DNA of 43,002 nt from Hydrococcus rivularis NIES-593 (GTDB lineage: Bacteria; Cyanobacteriota; Cyanobacteriia; Cyanobacteriales; Microcystaceae). The position numbers and the translations under genes are program-made. Positions 16,815-23,850 of the stretch are shown here, piece by piece. Under the pieces are notes generated by a model, which was not told where the DNA came from, ran no database searches, and saw only the letters and a list, made by a program, of their open reading frames with translations. The number at the start of each line of letters is the position of its first letter. Position 1 is the first letter of the stretch. The stretch covers positions 23,214 through 66,215 of the forward strand of contig NZ_MRCB01000028.1 of the NCBI RefSeq assembly GCF_001904635.1. Direction: 5' to 3'.

Positions 16815-18812
16815 ATGGTAGTCCGCACTAAGGCGGCTCCCCCGACTCCTTGGTCGAAAAGTTTAGCTGAACCGCAAATAGATGAAAGCGCCTACGTACA
16901 TTCCTTCTCGAATTTGATCGGGGATGTCAAGGTCAATGCCAACGTGTTAATCGCTCCCGGAACGTCCATTCGCGCCGATGAAGGAACGCCATTTTATATC
17001 GGCGAAGGCACAAATATTCAAGATGGTGTCGTCATTCACGGTTTAGAAAAAGGACGGGTTGTCGGGGATGATGGGAAAGAGTATTCGGTCTGGATTGGCA
17101 AACAGGCATGTATTACTCACATGGCATTGATTCACGGACCAGCTTACGTCGGCGATCGCTGTTTTATCGGCTTTCGCTCGACAGTGTTTAATGCCAGGGT
17201 GGGGGAAGGCTGTATCGTTATGATGCACGCCTTGATTCAAGATGTGGAAATTCCGCCGGGAAAATACATTCCATCGGGGGCGACGATTGTTAACCAGCAA
17301 CAAGCAGATCGACTGCCGGACGTGCAGGAGAGCGATCGCGCTTTTGTCTATCACGTAGTAGAAGTTAACGACGCTCTGAGAGAAGGTTATCAATGTGCAC
17401 AAAACGCTGCTTGTATTGCTCCCATTCGGCAACAGCTAAAGCGATCTGAACAAGACACTAATGAAACTAACTATATAAATTCGATGGAGAGTATGGGTTT
17501 AAGTTCGGATATCAGAGCACAGGTACGTTCCTTGTTGTCTCAAGGCTACACCATCGGTGCGGAACACGCAGACAAGCGCCGCTTCAAGACTAGCTCTTGG
17601 CTCACCTGCGGCACGATTTCAGGTAAGCGCGAAGACCAAGTTATGCAAGAGTTGAATGCTTACCTAAACGAGTATGAAGGCGAGTACGTGCGCTTGATCG
17701 GTATCGATCCCAAAGCCAAGCGGCGCGTATTAGAGATGATTATTCAACGCCCTGGAGATGCGCCCGCTCCCGTTGCTAGCGCTAAAACAACCAGTTACAA
17801 GGCGGCAACTAACGGAACGACCGTCAGATCGGGAGATGGCAACGGAAGCATCAGCGGCGATATAGCGTCTCACGTGCGATCGCTACTTAACCAAGGCTAC
17901 AAAATCGGCACCGAATTTGCCGACCAACGTCGTTTTAAAACTGGATCTTGGCTGACGGGTTCCACCATCGATGCCAGACAGGAATCGGAGGCTATCCGTG
18001 CCTTACAAGCAACGATAAGCGAGCACGAAGGAGAATACGTGCGTCTAGTAGGAATCGACCCCAATGCTAAACGGCGCGTTTTAGAATTAATTATTCAAAG
18101 ACCCGGCGAAACAGCAAGCATCAGCTCAAATGGATCGTCAGTCAGGGGAGCTAGTAACGGCACTAAAGCTGGTGTTGCCACCAGTAACGGTGGCTTGAGT
18201 GCCGAAACCATCTCCCAAGTGCGCTCCCTTTTGATGCAAGGCTATAAAATCGGCACCGAACACGCCGATAAACGCCGCTTCAGAACCAGTTCTTGGCAGA
18301 GTTGCGCTCCCATCGAGAGCAATCGCGAATCTGAGGTCGTTGCTGCGCTGGAAGCTTGCCTGAGCGAACACCAAGGCGAATACGTCCGCTTGTTGGGCAT
18401 CGATCCAAAGGCAAAACGGCGCGTACTGGAAACTATCATTCAACGCCCAGGAGATAGCGCCCAAAACGGTTACAGCTCTACAACAACAGCTTCAACTTCT
18501 AGCGACTCCAGCTACAGCACATCAAATAGTGCGAGCGCAAAAGTGAGCAGCAGCTTAGATGCCGAAACCATCTCCCAAGTGCGCTCCCTTTTGATGCAAG
18601 GCTATAAAATCGGCACCGAACACGCCGATAAACGCCGCTTCAGAACCAGTTCTTGGCAGAGTTGCGCTCCCATCGAGAGCAATCGCGAATCTGAGGTCGT
18701 TGCTGCGCTGGAAGCTTGCCTGAGCGAACACCAAGGCGAATACGTCCGCTTAATTGGCATCGACCCCAAAGCTAAGCGGCGCGTACTGGAAACCGTTATT
18801 CAACGCCCATGA
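16815..18812 (+). CDS. ccmM: Carboxysome assembly protein CcmM: gamma-carbonic anhydrase domain plus four SSUL repeats
   Basis: The central scaffold that cross-links Rubisco inside the beta-carboxysome, 665 aa. Residues 1-205 or so form a left-handed beta-helix gamma-carbonic-anhydrase domain with the zinc-ligand histidines H75, H102 and H107, plus C194 and C200 on the C-terminal helix, the pair reported to be needed for activity in Thermosynechococcus CcmM. Four Rubisco-small-subunit-like (SSUL) repeats follow at about 230-314, 347-431, 461-546 and 581-665, joined by Ser/Thr/Gly/Asn-rich linkers. Repeats 3 and 4 have two Cys 18 residues apart (C497/C515, C617/C635), repeat 1 has one (C265) and repeat 2 none. 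In-frame ATGs at 17484 and 17493 could start a short SSUL-only form analogous to CcmM35. It lies between ccmL and ccmN. Confidence 0.97.
   Translation: MVVRTKAAPPTPWSKSLAEPQIDESAYVHSFSNLIGDVKVNANVLIAPGTSIRADEGTPFYIGEGTNIQDGVVIHGLEKGRVVGDDGKEYSVWIGKQACITHMALIHGPAYVGDRCFIGFRSTVFNARVGEGCIVMMHALIQDVEIPPGKYIPSGATIVNQQQADRLPDVQESDRAFVYHVVEVNDALREGYQCAQNAACIAPIRQQLKRSEQDTNETNYINSMESMGLSSDIRAQVRSLLSQGYTIGAEHADKRRFKTSSWLTCGTISGKREDQVMQELNAYLNEYEGEYVRLIGIDPKAKRRVLEMIIQRPGDAPAPVASAKTTSYKAATNGTTVRSGDGNGSISGDIASHVRSLLNQGYKIGTEFADQRRFKTGSWLTGSTIDARQESEAIRALQATISEHEGEYVRLVGIDPNAKRRVLELIIQRPGETASISSNGSSVRGASNGTKAGVATSNGGLSAETISQVRSLLMQGYKIGTEHADKRRFRTSSWQSCAPIESNRESEVVAALEACLSEHQGEYVRLLGIDPKAKRRVLETIIQRPGDSAQNGYSSTTTASTSSDSSYSTSNSASAKVSSSLDAETISQVRSLLMQGYKIGTEHADKRRFRTSSWQSCAPIESNRESEVVAALEACLSEHQGEYVRLIGIDPKAKRRVLETVIQRP
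18200..18391 (+). repeat. 192-bp perfect direct repeat, upstream copy (SSUL3 of ccmM)
   Basis: Identical to 18560-18751 at every base, offset exactly 360 bp. It covers most of SSUL repeat 3. Outside the block the third and fourth repeats differ at many synonymous positions, so the identity is local. Confidence 0.97.
18560..18751 (+). repeat. 192-bp perfect direct repeat, downstream copy (SSUL4 of ccmM)
   Basis: Second copy of the block at 18200-18391. The identical stretch ends at the codons for YVRL, after which ttgggcatcgatccaaag (copy 1) becomes attggcatcgaccccaaa (copy 2), mostly silent changes. Confidence 0.97.
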
Positions 18813-18828
18813 CAAAGTAAAAGGGCAA

Positions 18829-18868
18829 AAGGAAAAAGGCAAAAGCGTTTCTTTTTTCCTTTTTCCTT
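18829..18868. other. Purine/pyrimidine hairpin between ccmM and ccmN
   Basis: Perfect 11-bp arms AAGGAAAAAGG (18829-18839) and CCTTTTTCCTT (18858-18868) fill most of the 78-bp spacer, followed by another tcctttttcctt. No T-run typical of a strong terminator follows immediately, so it may slow transcription or mark an RNA-processing site rather than end the transcript. Confidence 0.5.
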
Positions 18869-18890
18869 ATTCCTTTTTCCTTTACCAAGT

Positions 18891-19586
18891 ATGCATTTAC
18901 CGCCCGTACAACCTGTCAGTTATTCAGAATTTTATGTAAGTGGAGATGTCACTATTCACGAGAGTGCGGTAGTTGCTCCAGGCGTTATCCTCAACGCCGC
19001 TCCCAATAGTCGGATTGTCATTGGAGCCGGAGTCTGCGTTGGTATGGGCACTGTTCTTAATGCTTGCCATGGCGAGATCGAAGTGGGAGAGGGTGCCGTC
19101 TTGGGAGCGGGAGTGTTGACGATCGGTCGAGTTAAAATTGGCAGCAACGCCTGTATTGGTTCGGCGACAACTATCTTTAATGCCTCTGTGGACAAGATGG
19201 CTGTGATTCCAGCTGGATCGTTGATTGGAGATCCTTCTCGTCAGGTCGCTATTGTTGTAGAAGCCCAGACAGATAACTCGAAAGCGTCGGTAGCTGATAA
19301 TAACTCCTCTACTTCAGTACAGGAATCCAAGAAATCTCCCCTCAAACCGAAAAGGAAATTGGAGAGCGAGGAACGTCCAGAAAAAACTAAATCGCCTTCT
19401 GAAGTAGAAAGTAGTAAGTCCGCTGTAGAATCAACCGTTGAAGTCGATACTCACCAGACTAAACCCGAATCGTCTTCCCAGACCTCAAAGCCTCCCGTTA
19501 TCGGTCAAGTATATATCAACCAGCTATTGGTATCGCTTTTTCCAGAACGCAACTCTTTTAAGCGCTCTCAACCAGATAAAGATTAG
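18891..19586 (+). CDS. ccmN: Carboxysome assembly protein CcmN
   Basis: The adaptor linking the CcmM-Rubisco core to the CcmK shell, 231 aa. Residues 10-115 or so carry hexapeptide repeats of a left-handed beta-helix (IVIGAGVCVGMGTVLNA, EIEVGEGAVLGAGV, VKIGSNACIGS). A charged, low-complexity linker (about 125-200, Lys/Glu/Ser-rich) leads to the C-terminal encapsulation peptide near 202-220 (VIGQVYINQLLVSLFPE), an amphipathic helix known to recruit shell proteins. It is 78 bp downstream of ccmM across a hairpin. The ATG at 18891 lacks a strong ribosome binding site, in keeping with low CcmN abundance. Confidence 0.94.
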   Translation: MHLPPVQPVSYSEFYVSGDVTIHESAVVAPGVILNAAPNSRIVIGAGVCVGMGTVLNACHGEIEVGEGAVLGAGVLTIGRVKIGSNACIGSATTIFNASVDKMAVIPAGSLIGDPSRQVAIVVEAQTDNSKASVADNNSSTSVQESKKSPLKPKRKLESEERPEKTKSPSEVESSKSAVESTVEVDTHQTKPESSSQTSKPPVIGQVYINQLLVSLFPERNSFKRSQPDKD

Positions 19587-20203
19587 AGAGATTTATAGCC
19601 ATTTTCGCAAAAATTCTGGAGCTATTCCAAGAACTTCTCTAAAGCTAGATTTTGAGAGACAATTAGCGTTATTTTTAGTTAACTTTACCCATAAAGATAC
19701 TTAAAGAATAAAAAAGTTTTTCTTCAAAAAATCAACAAAGTTAAAGAGCGAGAAAATTAGCAAAACCGTGAGTGAGTAATTAAACTAAAGGAAACAATTG
19801 AATAAAGATTTTCGCGCTCTGAGCAGTAGCCTGAGAGCCATCGGGCTTTTATTGTCGATCGGTTTTTAGACAAAAATCTTAATGCTCAAGTATTGATAAA
19901 TAACGTTTTATTAATTTTTTTAACAAAGAAAAATTGGCGATTAGCTGAATTAATAGACCTGAAAAAATTTTCTAATCAGAAATTTAAAAAAATCAGAAAA
20001 AATTTTGTCTGAATAATCTAAAATTTATGTTAAGATGAGAACTCGAAAAACAGATAGTCAAACTGGATGGTTGGCTTCGGAATTTTCTAGAAGCTTAAGA
20101 GTTTACTATAAAGAATTTCTCAAAGAGACCGTGGAGATCGCGCCCCGGCGCTCGATCTTAAAGTAGTGAGAAATACAAATGACATTTATGGAGGAATGAC
20201 CTA
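19587..20203. promoter_or_regulatory. rbcL upstream region
   Basis: A 617-bp A/T-rich spacer between ccmN and rbcL. The first part has a weak terminator-like AGCC/GGCT hairpin with following Ts (19836-19853) that may end the ccm transcript. The rest probably holds the rbcL promoter and a long leader. I see no unambiguous -35/-10 pair. A GC-rich hairpin lies at 20135-20158, and the ribosome binding site GGAGGA is at 20190-20195, 8 nt before the ATG. Short frames crossing the ccmN end (19438-19704) are not credible genes. Confidence 0.65.
20135..20158 (+). other. GC-rich stem-loop in the rbcL leader
   Basis: AGATC (20135-20139) pairs with GATCT (20154-20158), and GCGC (20140-20143) with GCGC (20148-20151), around a CCCG loop with a 2-nt TC bulge. 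It lies 45 nt upstream of the rbcL ATG and stands out in very A/T-rich surroundings. It is probably in the 5' untranslated region, where it could affect mRNA stability or act in attenuation. It is not followed by a U-tract. Confidence 0.6.
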
Positions 20204-21619
20204 ATGGTACAAGCCAAATCACAAGGATTCCAGGCTGGTGTAAAAGATTACCGCCTGACTTACTATACTCCCGACTACACCCCTAAAGATACTGATGTTC
20301 TCGCCTGTTTCCGCGTAACGCCCCAACCTGGCGTTCCTCCTGAAGAAGCAGGAGCGGCAGTAGCGGCAGAATCTTCCACCGGAACTTGGACGACGGTTTG
20401 GACGGACAACTTGACCGACCTCGATCGCTATAAAGGTCGTTGCTATGACATCGAGCCAGTTCCCAACGAAGATAATCAGTATTTTTGCTTTGTCGCCTAT
20501 CCTTTAGATCTATTTGAAGAAGGGTCAGTCACCAACATGCTGACCTCTATCGTTGGTAACGTTTTCGGATTCAAAGCGCTACGTGCCTTACGCCTAGAAG
20601 ACCTGCGCATTCCCGTTGCCTATCTGAAAACCTTCCAAGGTCCTCCTCATGGTATTACTGTAGAGCGAGATAAGTTGAACAAATACGGTCGCCCGCTACT
20701 CGGATGTACCATTAAACCCAAGCTGGGTCTATCGGCTAAAAACTACGGTCGCGCCGTTTACGAAGCTCTGCGCGGCGGCTTAGACTTCACTAAAGACGAC
20801 GAAAATATCAACTCTCAACCCTTCATGCGCTGGCGCGATCGCTTCCTCTTCGTACAAGAGGCGATCGAAAAAGCCCAAGCCGAAACTAACGAAATCAAGG
20901 GTCACTACCTCAACGTAACGGCTCCTACAGTCGAAGAAATGCTCAAGCGGGCGCAATTCGCCAAGGAAATCGGCACGCCCATTATCATGCACGACTATCT
21001 CACGGGTGGTTTCACCGCTAATACTACCCTAGCGAAGTTCTGCCGCGATAACGGTTTGCTGCTCCACATCCACCGTGCGATGCACGCGGTTATCGACCGT
21101 CAGAAAAACCACGGCATTCACTTCCGCGTATTGGCGAAGTGCTTGCGCATGTCTGGTGGCGACCACCTGCACTCTGGTACTGTCGTCGGTAAACTCGAAG
21201 GCGAACGCGGCATCACGATGGGCTTCGTCGATCTAATGCGCGAAGACTACATAGAAGAAGATCGTTCTCGCGGGATCTTCTTCACCCAAGACTGGGCTTC
21301 TATGCCTGGAGTAATGCCCGTCGCTTCCGGCGGTATCCACGTATGGCACATGCCCGCGCTGGTAGAAATCTTCGGCGACGATGCTTGCTTGCAATTCGGC
21401 GGCGGTACGCTCGGACACCCTTGGGGGAACGCACCCGGTGCAACGGCTAACCGCGTGGCTTTGGAAGCTTGTATCCAAGCTCGTAACGAAGGTCGTTCGC
21501 TGGCTCGCGAAGGCAACGAAGTGATCCGCGAAGCTGCTCGCTGGTCTCCCGAACTCGCTGCTGCTTGCGAACTGTGGAAGGAAATCAAGTTCGAGTTTGA
21601 GGCGATGGATACACTCTAA
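20204..21619 (+). CDS. rbcL: Ribulose-1,5-bisphosphate carboxylase/oxygenase large subunit, form IB
   Basis: The catalytic subunit of Rubisco, 471 aa, packed in the carboxysome. All hallmark residues are present: Lys in TIKPKLGLS, the carbamylated Lys and metal-binding Asp/Glu in [11 protein letters not shown], the His in HIHRAMHAV, the His/Lys loop in [15 protein letters not shown] (loop 6 Lys), and [10 protein letters not shown] near the end. The N-terminus [23 protein letters not shown] and overall likeness to plant/green-type enzymes mark form IB. A GGAGGA site lies 8 nt before the ATG. Codons are strongly biased to C-ending forms, as in highly expressed genes. It is followed by rbcX and rbcS. 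Confidence 0.99.
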   Translation: MVQAKSQGFQAGVKDYRLTYYTPDYTPKDTDVLACFRVTPQPGVPPEEAGAAVAAESSTGTWTTVWTDNLTDLDRYKGRCYDIEPVPNEDNQYFCFVAYPLDLFEEGSVTNMLTSIVGNVFGFKALRALRLEDLRIPVAYLKTFQGPPHGITVERDKLNKYGRPLLGCTIKPKLGLSAKNYGRAVYEALRGGLDFTKDDENINSQPFMRWRDRFLFVQEAIEKAQAETNEIKGHYLNVTAPTVEEMLKRAQFAKEIGTPIIMHDYLTGGFTANTTLAKFCRDNGLLLHIHRAMHAVIDRQKNHGIHFRVLAKCLRMSGGDHLHSGTVVGKLEGERGITMGFVDLMREDYIEEDRSRGIFFTQDWASMPGVMPVASGGIHVWHMPALVEIFGDDACLQFGGGTLGHPWGNAPGATANRVALEACIQARNEGRSLAREGNEVIREAARWSPELAAACELWKEIKFEFEAMDTL

Positions 21620-21701
21620 TCCTTAGATGATTGTTAGTTTTGAAGGAATAACAAATCTTTCATAACTAACAACACAGCCCCGTTGGGACAGGTAGGCATT
21701 A

Positions 21702-22112
21702 ATGTATCCTAAAAAAATTGCTCGCGATACGGCAAAAGTTTTACAGAGTTACCTGACTTACCAAGCAGTTCGTACCATCATCGATCAGTTATCGGAAACG
21801 AATCCGACTCAGGCGATTTGGCTCTCGCAGTATTCCTCTACTAATAACATTCAGGATAGCGAGGCTTACCTGGAAGGCTTGATGGCAGAAAACAAGGAAT
21901 TAGTCTTGCGGATCATGACGGTAAGAGAACACCTTGCTGAAACCGTATTAGACTTCCTGCCAGAAATGGTACGTACGGGTATTAGTCAGGCGAATATGGA
22001 ACGCCGTCGCCAGTTATTGGAACGCCTTACTCAGACCCAATCTACCATTTCAAGGCCTCACTCAGAATCCCCCGATTCGGAACCAAACGAATCTTCAGAC
22101 TCACAACCATAG
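21702..22112 (+). CDS. rbcX: Rubisco assembly chaperone RbcX
   Basis: A homodimeric helical chaperone that clamps the C-terminal peptide of newly folded RbcL ([10 protein letters not shown] region) and promotes L8 core assembly. It is 136 aa. The start MYPKKIARDTAKVLQSYLTYQAVRTII and the MTVREHLAETVLDFLPEMVRTGI helix match the family. The C-terminal 20 or so residues (SRPHSESPDSEPNESSDSQP) are a disordered Ser/Pro/Glu tail, common in this family. It lies between rbcL (82 bp) and rbcS (28 bp), the usual rbcLXS order. Confidence 0.96.
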   Translation: MYPKKIARDTAKVLQSYLTYQAVRTIIDQLSETNPTQAIWLSQYSSTNNIQDSEAYLEGLMAENKELVLRIMTVREHLAETVLDFLPEMVRTGISQANMERRRQLLERLTQTQSTISRPHSESPDSEPNESSDSQP

Positions 22113-22140
22113 ATTTTAGATTGATAGGAAGACAGAACCC

Positions 22141-22476
22141 ATGAAAACATTACCCAAAGAGCGCCGTTACGAAACTCTCTCCTATTTGCCTCCCATGACG
22201 GATCAGCAAATTGCCAAGCAGATCCAGTACATGTTAGACCAGGGATATATTCCTGCGGTTGAGTTTGAAGAAAATCCCCAACCTAGCGATCACCACTGGA
22301 CTTTGTGGAAGTTGCCGCTATTTAGTGCGACTTCTCCCCAAGAAGTTCTTAATGAAGTGCGCGAATGCCGTGCTGAGTATTCCAACTGCTACATTCGCGT
22401 CATTGGCTTTGACAACATTAAGCAGTGCCAAACGATGAGCTTTATCGTTCACAAGCCTAATTCCAGCCGTTACTAA
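22141..22476 (+). CDS. rbcS: Rubisco small subunit
   Basis: The small subunit of form I Rubisco, 111 aa, capping the L8 core and stabilising the L8S8 holoenzyme. Its start [32 protein letters not shown] and the [22 protein letters not shown] end are typical. The SSUL repeats in CcmM are homologous and dock at a neighbouring site. Last gene of rbcLXS, followed 30 bp later by a strong terminator. Confidence 0.99.
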   Translation: MKTLPKERRYETLSYLPPMTDQQIAKQIQYMLDQGYIPAVEFEENPQPSDHHWTLWKLPLFSATSPQEVLNEVRECRAEYSNCYIRVIGFDNIKQCQTMSFIVHKPNSSRY

Positions 22477-22506
22477 AACGAAAAAGCTTAAAGTGTAAGT
22501 GCGATC

Positions 22507-22541
22507 GAGGTGATGCGTTTCTGCGTCACCTCTTTTTATTT
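22507..22541 (+). terminator. Rho-independent terminator of rbcLXS
   Basis: GAGGTGATGCG (22507-22517) pairs with TGCGTCACCTC (22522-22532), including wobble pairs, around a TTTC loop, followed by tttttattt. It begins 30 bp after the rbcS stop. Confidence 0.92.
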
Positions 22542-22557
22542 GGTAGGTGATGTAATC

Positions 22558-23091
22558 TTAGCGGATATGCAACTCGACTACGCTATCTCTAATCGTTACA
22601 TCGTGACCGCCAAAGAAATTTTGTCCCAGAAGTCCTATGGGAAGATGGGGAGAAACTAGGACATCTAAGTCTTTAATAACCATTCCGCCAGCTTGAACTG
22701 AAGCAACGCGTCCTATGCCCGCTTGAACGACTCCACCAGCAGTTGCTACGGGGATTTCTCTATCTATGTTAATGCCAAGTGCTTTAGCCATTTCGGGACT
22801 AATTGTCGTCGCGCTTGCCCCGGTATCTAAGAGCATCTCAAAGCGTTGTTTTCCATTAAATGTCACGTCAATAACGGGAATTCCAGCATCTCGGCGTTTA
22901 ATTGGGACGCGAAACGTTCCCGATGCAGAGGTTTGAGGTTGAACGGTAGTGTCTGCGCAGACATATCCGAGGTCAACTAACTGACCATTGGAACCGCGCA
23001 TGAAACAGCCTGCATGTTCTTGAGGACGGACGGCTAGGGGAGTCAGAACAACCCCCGATACAACAACTAAGGCGCTTAGAATCGTCTTCAT
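22558..23091 (-). CDS. Retropepsin-like aspartic protease (clan AA), exported
   Basis: A 177-aa protein with an N-terminal signal peptide (about 1-22, MKTILSALVVVSGVVLTPLA). After a Cys-containing segment (C29, C45) comes a single retropepsin-like domain (about 70-177) with the active-site motif LLDTGASATTIS (Asp at residue 89) and the downstream GQNFFGGHDVTIRD portion. Single-domain proteases of this kind act as dimers. The substrate is unknown; it is probably periplasmic. It is convergent with rbcS across the rbc terminator. Confidence 0.82.
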   Translation of the reverse strand: MKTILSALVVVSGVVLTPLAVRPQEHAGCFMRGSNGQLVDLGYVCADTTVQPQTSASGTFRVPIKRRDAGIPVIDVTFNGKQRFEMLLDTGASATTISPEMAKALGINIDREIPVATAGGVVQAGIGRVASVQAGGMVIKDLDVLVSPHLPIGLLGQNFFGGHDVTIRDSVVELHIR

Positions 23092-23186
23092 TGGAGTAGC
23101 TATCGATCGATAAGGGAGTTTAATGTTACACTTATAGATTTCCCGAAAAAGCTCGTCAAGTTAACATCTTCTGTCCGATGCCTTTC

Positions 23187-23528
23187 TCAACCGGGAGGCC
23201 ATTTCATCTGGCGATCGCCTAAAATATGTAAGTGAAGATGAGAGACGGTTTGACCGCCGTCATGGCCATTGTTAATGACCACTCGATAGCCATTGCCCAG
23301 TCCTACTTGCTCTGCAACTTTTTTAACAGTTAGCAGTAAATGACCGAGTAAATCTCGATCCTCTAAAGTAGCGGCATCTAACTGAGGAATCGGCTTTTTA
23401 GGAATAACCAGGATATGTGTTGGGGCTTGAGGGTTTATATCTCGGATAGCCAAGGATAATTCATCCTCGTAGACAATATCTGCTGGAAGTTCTCTTCTAA
23501 TAATCTTACCGAAGACCGTATCGCTCAT
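23187..23528 (-). CDS. HIT-family (histidine triad) nucleotide-binding protein
   Basis: A 113-aa Hint-like protein expected to hydrolyse nucleoside phosphoramidates such as AMP-lysine. It has [25 protein letters not shown] at the N-terminus and the histidine triad [19 protein letters not shown] at the end, with the upstream [14 protein letters not shown] loop. Length and order match bacterial HinT. It lies on the same strand as the protease gene, 95 bp upstream of it. No regulatory signal seen. Confidence 0.93.
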   Translation of the reverse strand: MSDTVFGKIIRRELPADIVYEDELSLAIRDINPQAPTHILVIPKKPIPQLDAATLEDRDLLGHLLLTVKKVAEQVGLGNGYRVVINNGHDGGQTVSHLHLHILGDRQMKWPPG

Positions 23529-23648
23529 AGCTTACATTAAAGATCTGCTCGATTCTATTATCATCGATCGACAAATATTCACAAGTTTTTAATGAGTACA
23601 AGGTACTCCGTCAATCGGTCTATGTAATAGACGATACAAATTAAAGTA

Positions 23649-23804
23649 TTATTGCTCGGCTTGCGATCGTCGTCTGCGACAACGTTCCGAACAATATTTA
23701 ACATCATCCCAACATTTTGCCCACTTTTTGCGCCAAGTGAAAGATAGCCCGCAGACGGGGCAAATCTTTGTGGGAAGATCGGATTTGGAGCGCTGACGTG
23801 CCAT
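23649..23804 (-). CDS. DUF2256 small zinc-ribbon protein, 51 aa
   Basis: A very short gene, ATG at 23804 to TAA at 23649. The product starts [20 protein letters not shown] and contains CPVCG (Cys 15 and 18) plus a second pair, YCSERC (Cys 38 and 42), a four-Cys zinc-ribbon pattern, with W24, W28 and W32 between. This matches DUF2256, short conserved proteins often found beside photolyase or nucleotide-binding genes. It is basic overall (RRRRS near the end) and could bind nucleic acid, but the function is unknown. It is divergent from the alpha-mannosidase gene, with only 46 bp between starts. Confidence 0.85.
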   Translation of the reverse strand: MARQRSKSDLPTKICPVCGLSFTWRKKWAKCWDDVKYCSERCRRRRSQAEQ

Positions 23805-23850
23805 CTTTGAGCGGCGATCGGTTAATAGGAGCTAAAATTTACTAATATTA

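Noticed and set aside
18138-18464. Open frames on the minus strand of ccmM
   Set aside because: Shadow frames caused by the codon bias and repeats of ccmM; no start signals or homology.
21233-21588. Long minus-strand frames in rbcL
   Set aside because: Shadow of a highly biased gene; the plus-strand product is unmistakable.
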